A DNA stretch of 10,493 nt from contig CACZQG010000061.1 of NCBI GenBank assembly GCA_902783235.1, forward strand, positions 1 to 10,493. The letters are read 5' to 3'. Source of the stretch: an uncultured Ruminococcus sp. (GTDB lineage: Bacteria; Bacillota; Clostridia; Oscillospirales; Ruminococcaceae). Positions within the stretch are counted from its first letter, which is position 1; the number at the start of each line of letters is the position of its first letter. The position numbers were made by a program, and so were the translations under genes. The notes below the pieces were generated by a model. It saw only the letters and a program-made list of their open reading frames with translations. It was not told where the DNA came from and searched no databases. Below are positions 1-6,440 of this stretch, in pieces.

Positions 1-19
1 CCTAAGACTGTTTTGAAAG

Positions 20-50
20 AGGGGACGCCCTGCAAGAGAGGGCGTCCCCT
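20..50. repeat. Perfect 12-bp GC-rich hairpin in the first repeat unit
   Basis: Bases 20-31 pair perfectly with 39-50, leaving the seven-base loop GCAAGAG. The equivalent positions of unit 3 (228-235 with 243-250) still form seven of eight pairs although several bases changed, including a G-C pair turned into A-T. Unit 2 keeps only the inner pairs plus a wobble. The loop GCAAG(A/T)G is conserved in all three. There is no T-run after the stem, so it is not a simple intrinsic terminator. Confidence 0.85.
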
Positions 51-253
51 AACAGAACTGTCATGCAGACATTAAATAAAAATGCCAAATCTGAAGGATT
101 TGGATAGAAATGTCAATGCAGGGTTGGAGCCCTGCAAGTGAGGGTGTCCCCTGACAGAACTGTCATGCAGACATTAAATAAAAATGCCAAATCTGAAGGA
201 TTTGGATAGAAATGTCAATGTAAGGCTGACACCCTGCAAGTGAGGATGTCCCC
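28..253. repeat. Tandem repeat, 102-bp period, about 2.3 units
   Basis: The block starting ACAGAACTGTCATGCAG at 52 recurs at 154 and is identical over 67 bases (52-118 versus 154-220). The element CCCTGCAAG followed by a diverged GTCCCC end begins at 28, 130 and 232, giving an exact 102-base spacing twice. The core of each unit is thus invariant, while the arms of the GC-rich hairpin differ between units. Each full unit also contains a nested structure: outer arms GACATT/AATGTC (68-73 with 109-114; second copy +102) around an inner perfect stem CCAAATC/GATTTGG (85-91 with 97-103; second copy 187-193 with 199-205). No open reading frame explains the period, because 102 is a multiple of three but no long frame runs through it convincingly. 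Confidence 0.9.
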
Positions 254-292
254 GGATAATACTTCAAAGCTGACCTTTTTCAACAGTCTGAG

Positions 293-318
293 ACACGGCA
301 TTAACGCCGTGTTTTTTT
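293..318 (+). terminator. Intrinsic terminator downstream of the repeat array
   Basis: ACACGGC (293-299) pairs with GCCGTGT (306-312) around a six-base loop ATTAAC, and a run of seven T follows (312-318). This is a standard rho-independent terminator for rightward transcription. No gene ending before it lies in the window, so it ends either a gene left of the window or a transcript of the repeat array itself. It also insulates the rnjA promoter from upstream transcription. Confidence 0.8.
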
Positions 319-495
319 GATATCCTGCCATACAGCCTTGACATATTGCTTCCCCAACTAAATCTTCAAGATTTAATTGGGACATCAATAGAATTGATAC
401 CGGTAATTTGTATACTTTGACGAATAAATCTAACACACAATCCTTGTACGGTACCGACTTAAATCATGCATATTGTTCAAATTTCAAAATATGCC
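319..495. other. Intergenic stretch without a recognisable gene
   Basis: Both strands were read. The + strand has no start with a good ribosome binding site. On the minus strand a GTG at 436 opens a frame of 73 codons that runs back into the repeat array; its first 40 or so residues look protein-like, but no family is recognisable and the rest is repeat-derived. The only clear structure is a hairpin at 353-381 (13 pairs with one mismatch, three-base loop) that lacks a T-run. A TTGACA at 338-343 has no matching -10 box at 16-18 bases. Confidence 0.6.
353..381. repeat. AT-rich imperfect hairpin
   Basis: Bases 353-365 pair with 369-381 (CCCAA, one C-A mismatch, TAAATCT against AGATTTA, A, TTGGG), with a three-base loop. 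It lies in non-coding DNA about 115 bases before the rnjA promoter. No poly-T tract follows on either strand, so termination is unlikely. It may be a protein-binding palindrome or repeat debris. Confidence 0.6.
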
Positions 496-524
496 TTGAC
501 TTTTGCTGAGTATTTGCGTATAAT
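496..524 (+). promoter_or_regulatory. Sigma-A type promoter for rnjA and probably the whole block
   Basis: TTGACT at 496-501 and a perfect TATAAT at 519-524 are separated by exactly 17 bases, which is the optimal vegetative spacing. A TG pair at 515-516 lies just before the -10, one base off the extended -10 position. Transcription would begin near 531, giving a leader of about 220 nt before the TTG start of rnjA. It is the best promoter seen in the window, and no other gene lies between it and rnjA. Confidence 0.8.
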
Positions 525-541
525 TAATATGTATAATTTTG

Positions 542-568
542 TTCAGCCATCCATATTTTATGGCTGAA
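542..568 (+). promoter_or_regulatory. 5'-proximal hairpin in the rnjA leader
   Basis: TTCAGCCAT (542-550) pairs perfectly with ATGGCTGAA (560-568) around a nine-base loop. It begins about 11 nt after the predicted transcription start. A T-run (576-580) follows only after seven further bases, so it is a poor terminator; it is better seen as a stabilising or regulatory 5' stem-loop. Bases 571-610 after it are very AT-rich. A regulatory role is inference. Confidence 0.6.
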
Positions 569-736
569 ATACGGGTTTTTATTAAATAAAATAAAATATA
601 ATATAAATATATACAGACCTTTTGCAGCCTATGATATTGTATTTTGTTCGTGAAAATAATTCGGCAAATCAATCTGTAAGTTACTTTAAGACATGACCGT
701 GCGGCATTGCCTTGACCTGGCAGCGAAAGGATCGGG

Positions 737-745
737 AAAGAGAGG
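737..745 (+). promoter_or_regulatory. Ribosome binding site of rnjA (supports TTG start)
   Basis: AAAGAGAGG at 737-745 has a GAGAGG core close to the Shine-Dalgarno consensus and lies six bases before the TTG at 752. The next in-frame ATG is codon 67, inside the conserved metallo-beta-lactamase fold, so the TTG is the only workable start. Confidence 0.7.
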
Positions 746-751
746 TACAAA

Positions 752-2554
752 TTGGATAACAACCAGACAAATCAGACACAGGACGTAAAAAGACGTTTTT
801 TCAGACGCAGCGATCGGCGCAGTGCATCCGGAAATGATAAGGGACACGGAAAACCGGAGGGTGCTTCAAAACAGAAAAAGGAAAAGGAACACAGACGTAC
901 TCCGGTCAAAATAATCCCCCTGGGCGGTCTGAACGAGATCGGAAAAAATATGACCGTCATCGAATGCTCCAACGATATATTCATTATCGACTGCGGTCTT
1001 GCATTCCCCGATACGGAAATGCCCGGCGTTGACATAGTTATCCCGGATTTCACATATGTTGAAAAAAACAAGGATAAGATCAGAGGAATAGTTCTGACAC
1101 ACGGACATGAGGATCATATCGGCGGTCTTGCATACCTTATGAAAAAAATAAATGTTCCCATCTACGGTACAAAGCTCACATTGGCACTGGTTGACGGCAA
1201 ATTCAAGGAGCACGGACTGTCCGGAAAGGTAAAGCTTATTAATACCGAGCCGCGCAAGACTATTAAAATGGGATGCATGGCAGTTGAATTCATTAAGGTC
1301 AATCACTCCATACCCGATGCTGTAGGTATGGCTATACACACACCTGCAGGCGTTATTGTTCACACCGGCGACTTCAAGGTGGACTACAGCCCCATAAACG
1401 GCGAGATTATTGATCTGGCACGCTTTGGAGAGCTGGGAAGCAAGGGAGTTCTGGCACTTATGGCAGACTCCACAAATGCAGAGCGTCCGGGATATACCGC
1501 CTCCGAGCATACAGTAGGTGAATCCTTTGAAAAGCTGTTTGCCAAGGGAGAGGGAAAGCGTATCATTATTGCCACATTCTCATCTAATATACACCGTATA
1601 CAGCAGATAGTCAACTGCGCCCACAGGTACGGAAGAAAGGTAGCCGTATTCGGCAGAAGCATGATAAACGTTATCAGTACAGCTATAGAGCTGGGTTACC
1701 TGGATGTTCCAAAGGGCGTTATGATAGATATAGATACCATGAACCGCTATACTGCGGCTGAGATAGTGCTTATCACCACGGGAAGCCAGGGAGAGCCTAT
1801 GTCAGCTCTTACCCGTATGGCGATGAACGATCACAAAAAGGTGAACATCACACCTATGGATTTTATAATCATCTCGGCAACGCCTATCCCCGGCAACGAA
1901 AAGTATGTCACCAAGGTAGTCAATGAGCTTATGAAATCCGGTGCTGAGGTGGTATATGAAAAAATGTATGAGGTGCACGTTTCGGGTCACGCCTGCCGTG
2001 AGGAGCTGAAGCTCATACAGGCTCTCACAAGACCGAAATTCTTTATTCCGGTGCACGGTGAATACAAGCACCTGAAAAAGCACGCAGAGATCGCTCTTGA
2101 AATGGGTATGCCAAGAGAGAATATAATAATCGGTGAGATAGGAAATGTTATTGAGACCGACGGCAGCAAGATCAATGTAGTATCTCAGGTCCCTGCCGGC
2201 AAGGTACTGGTAGACGGATTGGGCGTTGGAGATGTTGGCTCTATCGTGCTTCGTGACAGAAAGCATCTGGCACAGGACGGACTCATAATAATAGTTATCG
2301 GTATCGAAAAGGCTTCAAACAGCGTTGTTTCTGGTCCTGATATCATATCAAGAGGATTTGTGTATGTAAGAGAGTCCGAGGAGCTTATCGACAATGCAAG
2401 AGCACTTCTGTCACATACTCTCGATTCTCTGTCGCCTCAGGAGCTGAGGGAATGGAATTATATAAAAACCCGTATGCGTGACGATCTTTCGGACTATATT
2501 TACGAAAAGACCAAGCGCAGCCCCATGATACTTCCAATAATCATGGAAATATAG
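752..2554 (+). CDS. rnjA: Ribonuclease J
   Basis: Ribonuclease J is a zinc-dependent enzyme with 5'-to-3' exonuclease and endonuclease activity that acts in mRNA decay and RNA maturation in Firmicutes. The product has 600 residues. After a basic, low-complexity N-terminus (1-50) comes the metallo-beta-lactamase core with HGHEDH at 117-122, H185, and D207 in HTGDFK. The beta-CASP domain follows, with D239 in MADSTN, GSQGEP at 344-349 and SGHA at 411-414. VHGEYKH (434-440) supplies the last metal-ligand histidine, H435. A C-terminal domain occupies roughly 470-600. All expected catalytic residues are present. Bacillus RNase J1 is about 555 residues, and the excess lies almost entirely in the N-terminal extension. 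The start is TTG with a Shine-Dalgarno sequence six bases upstream. Whether it corresponds to J1 or J2 cannot be settled here; it has the full active site, as J1 does. Confidence 0.96.
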   Translation: MDNNQTNQTQDVKRRFFRRSDRRSASGNDKGHGKPEGASKQKKEKEHRRTPVKIIPLGGLNEIGKNMTVIECSNDIFIIDCGLAFPDTEMPGVDIVIPDFTYVEKNKDKIRGIVLTHGHEDHIGGLAYLMKKINVPIYGTKLTLALVDGKFKEHGLSGKVKLINTEPRKTIKMGCMAVEFIKVNHSIPDAVGMAIHTPAGVIVHTGDFKVDYSPINGEIIDLARFGELGSKGVLALMADSTNAERPGYTASEHTVGESFEKLFAKGEGKRIIIATFSSNIHRIQQIVNCAHRYGRKVAVFGRSMINVISTAIELGYLDVPKGVMIDIDTMNRYTAAEIVLITTGSQGEPMSALTRMAMNDHKKVNITPMDFIIISATPIPGNEKYVTKVVNELMKSGAEVVYEKMYEVHVSGHACREELKLIQALTRPKFFIPVHGEYKHLKKHAEIALEMGMPRENIIIGEIGNVIETDGSKINVVSQVPAGKVLVDGLGVGDVGSIVLRDRKHLAQDGLIIIVIGIEKASNSVVSGPDIISRGFVYVRESEELIDNARALLSHTLDSLSPQELREWNYIKTRMRDDLSDYIYEKTKRSPMILPIIMEI

Positions 2555-2597
2555 AGAGATACAGGTCAGAGCAAAAGAGATCAAAAGCGGTGATACC

Positions 2598-2621
2598 GGG
2601 GGGGGATCTGCCGGATATAAT
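2598..2621 (+). promoter_or_regulatory. Possible internal promoter for gdpP with an 8-G tract
   Basis: A perfect TATAAT occurs at 2616-2621, 50 bases before gdpP. No good -35 box lies 16-18 bases upstream; the nearest weak candidate is TGATAC at 2591-2596 with a 19-base gap. A run of eight G (2598-2605) sits in what would be the spacer. The -10 may be chance. If real, this would give gdpP and the genes after it some expression independent of rnjA. Confidence 0.3.
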
Positions 2622-2655
2622 ACTGCTTGCGATGCAATAAAATGCTCCTGAAATC

Positions 2656-2663
2656 GGAGGTGA
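2656..2663 (+). promoter_or_regulatory. Full-length Shine-Dalgarno of gdpP (decides TTG start)
   Basis: GGAGGTGA is complementary to eight consecutive bases of the usual 16S rRNA 3' end and lies seven bases before TTG 2671. The next in-frame ATG (2695) would be too far away. CTCC at 2645-2648 can pair with GGAG at 2656-2659, so a small hairpin could mask the site; its four pairs make this weak. Confidence 0.8.
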
Positions 2664-2670
2664 GAATAGC

Positions 2671-4629
2671 TTGAAAAAGAAATTCCCGTTAGGAATGGTG
2701 ATATCGGCTTTTCTTCTCATGGTATCGTGTATGTTCACCGCATTTATGCTGAAAACATACAATACTGAGAAATTCCTTATATCGGTAGTTCCTACGACGA
2801 TTTTTTCAGCAGTTCTTGTTACTGAAATAATTATTTACTATAACAGCTCCTTAAAGCATATTGCGGAGCTCAATGATGCGGTGAACAACGCCTCGAATCA
2901 GGTACTTTACTACTCGGAAAACCCGGTGGCACTGCTTGACAGCAACTATGAGATACTATGGTGCAACAGGGAATTCGACCAGCGGCTGCTGCGGGATGAT
3001 GAGGCATTCGGCTGCGACATTGAAAAAATATTCGGCATAAATATGAGTACTCTCACAGTAGACGGTGTATCCACCATTGAATATAAGGATCATATTTATA
3101 AGGTCACCTGTGTTCCCATCACCGGCAGACAGAAAAACATGATATATCTGAGCTTTTCGGATGTGACGGAATTTGCGGATCTTCTGGGAAGATTCAAGCG
3201 CACTCGTCCCGTAGTCGTACTTCTTGTAATAGATAACTATGAGGATGTTCTGCAAAACTTTAAGGAAAGCGAAAAAGCTCATGTCTCAGCAGCTATAGAA
3301 ACACTGCTGGAGGAATTTATGGTAAAGACTACAGGAGTACTCCGTAAGCTTTCCAATGATAAGTTCATCGCTTTTATCGAGGAGCAGCATCTCAGCGAGA
3401 TAATAAGCTCCAAATTCAATATACTTGACAAGGCAAGAAGCATAACCGTAGGAGAAAAAAATAGTGTAGTAACATTCTCCATCGGTGTAGGCAGAGGCGG
3501 CGAGACCTTTGAGGAAAATGAAGCCCTGGCAAGGCAGGCACTGGATATGTGTCTGGGACGAGGCGGCGATCAGGCAGCAGTCAAAACAGAAAACGGATTC
3601 AGATTTTTTGGCGGCGTTGCAAAGGGCGTTGAAAAGAAATCCAAGGCTAAATCCCGTATTATCGCAAATGCACTTCAGGAGCTTGTACAAACCAGTGAGA
3701 CCGTATACATAATGGGGCACAGGTTTGCCGATCTTGATGCTGTAGGTGCAGGCACCGGACTTGCAAATGCTGTAAGGCAGCTGGGCAAGGAGGCTTATTT
3801 CGTTGTGGATAAGCAGAAAAACCTTTCCCATATGCTGATAGATAAAATAACCGAGGAATACCCGGATATTATAATATCCCCTGCCGAGGCAATAGCAAGC
3901 CAGATGGAAAATGACCTGCTCATCATAGTGGATACTCATAATCCCGAGCTTGTGGAAAGCAGGGATCTGCTGGAATCAGCTCACCAGAAAATAGTTATAG
4001 ACCACCACCGCAAATCGGTGAACTTTATAAATGATGCTGTTATATTCTACCATGAGCCGTACTCGTCATCGGCATCCGAAATGGTGACCGAGATAATACA
4101 GTATTTCAAAAATGTAAATTCCATACCATCTGTATTTGCAGAGGCACTTTTATCCGGTATAATGCTGGATACCAAGAATTTTGTTATGCATACAGGCGTA
4201 AGGACTTTTGAGGCGGCAGCTTATCTGAGAAAGAACGGTGCAGATACCATAAGAGTCAAGAGTCTGTTTACAAGCTCTATAGAAAGCTACAGCAAGAGAG
4301 CCGCACTTATTTCCTCAGCACAGATAGTGGGCAGATGCGCCATAGCACTCAGCTGTGAGGAGGATCAGGAGGTAAGAGTCATAGCACCTCAGGCGGCAGA
4401 TGAGCTGCTGGGAATAAAGGATGTGGATGCTTCCTTTGTTATCTATAAAACAGGAGGCAGTGTCAATATTTCAGCCCGTTCACTGGGCAATATAAATGTA
4501 CAGGTAATAATGGAACGTCTGGGCGGCGGCGGTCATCAGACTATGGCTGCTGCACAGCTGAAGGATGTTACAGAGCAGCAGGCTAAGCTCAGACTTATTG
4601 AAGCTATAAACGCAGATCAAGGAGAATAG
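2671..4629 (+). CDS. gdpP: Cyclic-di-AMP phosphodiesterase, membrane DHH/DHHA1 protein
   Basis: GdpP (YybT) hydrolyses the second messenger c-di-AMP to pApA and so influences potassium homeostasis, wall stress and beta-lactam tolerance in Firmicutes. The 652-residue protein has the standard order. Two membrane helices (about 7-27 and 35-57) come first, then a PAS-like domain (about 72-165) and a degenerate GGDEF domain (about 170-310) in which the signature is replaced by SNDKF at 228-232. The DHH domain carries [11 protein letters not shown] (349-359), D421, the DHH triad at 444-446 and D500. DHHA1 has the glycine motif GGGGHQ at 618-623. All catalytic metal ligands appear present. Length is close to the Bacillus homologue (about 659). 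It starts at TTG and is followed two bases later by rplI, a conserved neighbourhood. The yybS-type membrane gene that often precedes it is absent; rnjA stands there instead. Confidence 0.95.
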   Translation: MKKKFPLGMVISAFLLMVSCMFTAFMLKTYNTEKFLISVVPTTIFSAVLVTEIIIYYNSSLKHIAELNDAVNNASNQVLYYSENPVALLDSNYEILWCNREFDQRLLRDDEAFGCDIEKIFGINMSTLTVDGVSTIEYKDHIYKVTCVPITGRQKNMIYLSFSDVTEFADLLGRFKRTRPVVVLLVIDNYEDVLQNFKESEKAHVSAAIETLLEEFMVKTTGVLRKLSNDKFIAFIEEQHLSEIISSKFNILDKARSITVGEKNSVVTFSIGVGRGGETFEENEALARQALDMCLGRGGDQAAVKTENGFRFFGGVAKGVEKKSKAKSRIIANALQELVQTSETVYIMGHRFADLDAVGAGTGLANAVRQLGKEAYFVVDKQKNLSHMLIDKITEEYPDIIISPAEAIASQMENDLLIIVDTHNPELVESRDLLESAHQKIVIDHHRKSVNFINDAVIFYHEPYSSSASEMVTEIIQYFKNVNSIPSVFAEALLSGIMLDTKNFVMHTGVRTFEAAAYLRKNGADTIRVKSLFTSSIESYSKRAALISSAQIVGRCAIALSCEEDQEVRVIAPQAADELLGIKDVDASFVIYKTGGSVNISARSLGNINVQVIMERLGGGGHQTMAAAQLKDVTEQQAKLRLIEAINADQGE

Positions 4630-4631
4630 AT

Positions 4632-5078
4632 ATGAAGGTAATATTTTTACAGGATGTTAAGGGCTCCGGAAAAAAAGGCGAGATCAAAAACGTTTCCGAC
4701 GGCTACGCAAGGAATTTCCTTATCGGAAAGGGGCTGGCTGTTGAGGCTACAGCCAAAAACATGAACCTTCTGGACGGTCAGAAGGCATCTGCACAGCACA
4801 AGAAGGATGTGGAAAAGCAGAATGCACAGGATATAGCCTCCGCTATAGACGGCAAAACTGTCAAGGCGGCAGCAAAAGCCGGAAACGGCGGCAAGCTTTT
4901 CGGCTCTGTTACAGCCGGAAATATTGCAGAGCTTATAAAGCAGCAGTACGGCAAGGATATTGATAAGAAGAAAATATCCTTAAAGACAGAGATCAAAAAC
5001 TTCGGCACCTATGAGGCTGATATAAAGCTGTATCAGGGCGTGACCGCTAAAGTCACAGTTGACGTGACGGAAGGCTAA
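4632..5078 (+). CDS. rplI: 50S ribosomal protein bL9
   Basis: bL9 binds 23S rRNA near the base of the L1 stalk and helps keep the reading frame. The 148-residue length is typical. The N-terminal RNA-binding domain has the family signature region [17 protein letters not shown] and [14 protein letters not shown] (23-36). A long charged connecting helix spans about 41-74. The C-terminal domain begins with GKLFGSVT (87-94). The ATG lies two bases after the gdpP stop and seven bases after AAGGAG (4619-4624), which sits inside the gdpP end, so translation of the two genes is probably coupled. Placement between gdpP and dnaB is a common Firmicutes arrangement. Confidence 0.97.
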   Translation: MKVIFLQDVKGSGKKGEIKNVSDGYARNFLIGKGLAVEATAKNMNLLDGQKASAQHKKDVEKQNAQDIASAIDGKTVKAAAKAGNGGKLFGSVTAGNIAELIKQQYGKDIDKKKISLKTEIKNFGTYEADIKLYQGVTAKVTVDVTEG

Positions 5079-5081
5079 GAC

Positions 5082-6434
5082 ATGGAGCCGGATCAGTTAT
5101 TTGAAAATGATCTGCCCTATAGTCTTGAGGCAGAACAGACTGTACTGGGTGCCATACTTGTAGAGCCGGGAGTTATCTCCACTGTACTGGAGCATCTGAA
5201 GCCCGAAAGCTTTCATATAGAACAGCACCGACGGCTTTTCAATATAATGCTGCGTATGTTCACCATGGGAACACAGGCAGATGTTATAACAGTACTGGAT
5301 CAGGCAATACGGGACAATGTATTTGAAAGCTCTGATGAGGGCAGACGGTATTTAGCCTCCCTTGTGGATCTTGTACCATCTGTTGACAATGTGGAAAGCT
5401 ACTGCAAAATAGTAGCGGAAAAATACTATATACGCAGTCTGGCACTGGTGGCAAAGGAGCTTCTCCATGAGATAGCACTTGACCAGAACAGCGCACAGGT
5501 GCTGCTGGACTCGGCAGAGCAGAAAATATTCGATATACGTCAGGGCAAGGATGTCACAGGTCTTACTCCCATAAGCGATGTGGTATTTGAATCCTGGGAC
5601 AGATTGCAGAAGATATCCGGTCCGGACAAGGAAAAATACCTGGGTGCAAAAACAGGGTTTACACTTCTTGATACCATCACCACCGGTCTTAACCGCTCTG
5701 ACCTTATAATAGTTGCGGCTCGTCCGGGTATGGGCAAAACCTCATTTGCACTGAATATGGCAACAAATGTTGCCAGACATTCGGATAAAGAGGTGGCAGT
5801 ATTCTCCCTTGAAATGTCAAAGGAGCAGCTTGCCACAAGAATGCTCTCTACCGAAGCACTGGTAGACTCAAACAAGCTGCGAAGCGGCTTTCTGTCGGAT
5901 AACGACTGGGTAAGACTTGCCTCCGGCGCAGATGTACTATGCGGACTGCCTGTATTCCTTGATGATACGGCAGGTACCAATGTACCTCAGCTGAAAGCCA
6001 AGCTCAGACGAATGAAAAATCTGGGACTGGTGGTTATCGACTATCTTCAGCTTTTAGGCTCGACTATGAAAACTGAAAACCAGGTCCTGAGAGTACAGGA
6101 AATAACCCGTAACCTTAAAATACTGGCAAAGGAGCTGGATGTTCCGGTAATACTCCTGTCACAGCTGAGCCGTGGCGTTGAGAGCCGGCCGGACAAGCGT
6201 CCCCTTTTGTCAGACCTGCGTGATTCGGGCTCTATTGAGCAGGATGCGGATATTGTTATGTTTTTATACAGAGATGCATACTATAACAAGGAAAGCACTG
6301 AGCCTAATATCTCCGAATGTATCGTTGCCAAAAACCGTCACGGTGAGACCGGAACGGTAAAGCTTATATGGGATGGTCAGTTTACAAGATTTTCCAATCC
6401 CGAATTCAGTGAAGCACCGCCGGATGCTAAATAA
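5082..6434 (+). CDS. dnaB: Replicative DNA helicase DnaB
   Basis: DnaB is the hexameric 5'-to-3' helicase that unwinds DNA at the replication fork (called DnaC in Bacillus). The 450-residue product has the N-terminal domain (about 10-115) that binds primase and the loader, a linker (about 120-180), and a RecA-like motor. The motor shows Walker A with GMGKT at 216-220, the catalytic glutamate E244 in FSLEMS, Walker B with VVID ending at D320 followed by YLQLL, SQLSRGVE at 360-367, and the region KNRHGETG (417-424) carrying the arginine finger. No intein or insertion interrupts it. It starts three bases after rplI, with GGAAGG (5069-5074) as ribosome binding site. The sequence cannot separate a chromosomal helicase from a prophage copy, but the neighbours make the chromosomal copy nearly certain. 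Confidence 0.97.
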   Translation: MEPDQLFENDLPYSLEAEQTVLGAILVEPGVISTVLEHLKPESFHIEQHRRLFNIMLRMFTMGTQADVITVLDQAIRDNVFESSDEGRRYLASLVDLVPSVDNVESYCKIVAEKYYIRSLALVAKELLHEIALDQNSAQVLLDSAEQKIFDIRQGKDVTGLTPISDVVFESWDRLQKISGPDKEKYLGAKTGFTLLDTITTGLNRSDLIIVAARPGMGKTSFALNMATNVARHSDKEVAVFSLEMSKEQLATRMLSTEALVDSNKLRSGFLSDNDWVRLASGADVLCGLPVFLDDTAGTNVPQLKAKLRRMKNLGLVVIDYLQLLGSTMKTENQVLRVQEITRNLKILAKELDVPVILLSQLSRGVESRPDKRPLLSDLRDSGSIEQDADIVMFLYRDAYYNKESTEPNISECIVAKNRHGETGTVKLIWDGQFTRFSNPEFSEAPPDAK

Positions 6435-6440
6435 AACAAA

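Larger units (their letters stand above)
5..289. mobile_element. Possible small non-autonomous element (MITE-like) framed by imperfect inverted ends
   Basis: The left arm at 5-22 (AGACTGTT, two extra bases, then GAAAGAGG) matches the reverse complement of the right arm at 274-289 (AGACTGTT then GAAAAAGG): eight identical bases, a 2-base insertion, then seven of eight. The arms enclose the 102-bp repeat array and there is no coding frame of recognisable function between them. This arrangement resembles a miniature inverted-repeat element, or the remains of a larger insertion sequence. Only four bases lie before the left arm, so a target-site duplication cannot be judged. Alternatively the arms are the closing stem of a structured transcript. 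The arms are seen directly; the identity as an element is inference. Confidence 0.35.

Noticed and set aside
28..253. CRISPR array
   Set aside because: The conserved part is 67 bases and the unit 102 bases with only two full copies; the remaining part is itself related between units rather than unique spacers, and no cas gene is present.
338..366. Promoter with TTGACA at 338
   Set aside because: No acceptable -10 box occurs at 16-18 bases, and no gene follows closely.
215..436. Minus-strand frame of 73 codons from GTG 436 into the repeat array
   Set aside because: Its start has only a weak ribosome site, no family is recognisable, and the second half is encoded by the terminator and repeat sequence. 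It might be a gene scrap, but it cannot be supported as a gene.
542..580. Transcription attenuator or riboswitch before rnjA
   Set aside because: The T-run starts seven bases after the stem and no known riboswitch core or competing antiterminator was seen; kept only as a leader hairpin.
484..762. Minus-strand frame of 92 codons across the rnjA leader
   Set aside because: It lies over the rnjA promoter and the AT-rich leader, has low-complexity composition and no recognisable domain.
866..1510. Minus-strand frame of 214 codons inside rnjA
   Set aside because: It is opposite strongly conserved RNase J coding sequence, with a Cys-rich unnatural composition and no ribosome site; an antisense shadow.
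3286..3939. Minus-strand frame of 217 codons inside gdpP
   Set aside because: It is antisense to the conserved DHH and GGDEF regions; its length reflects codon bias of the real gene.
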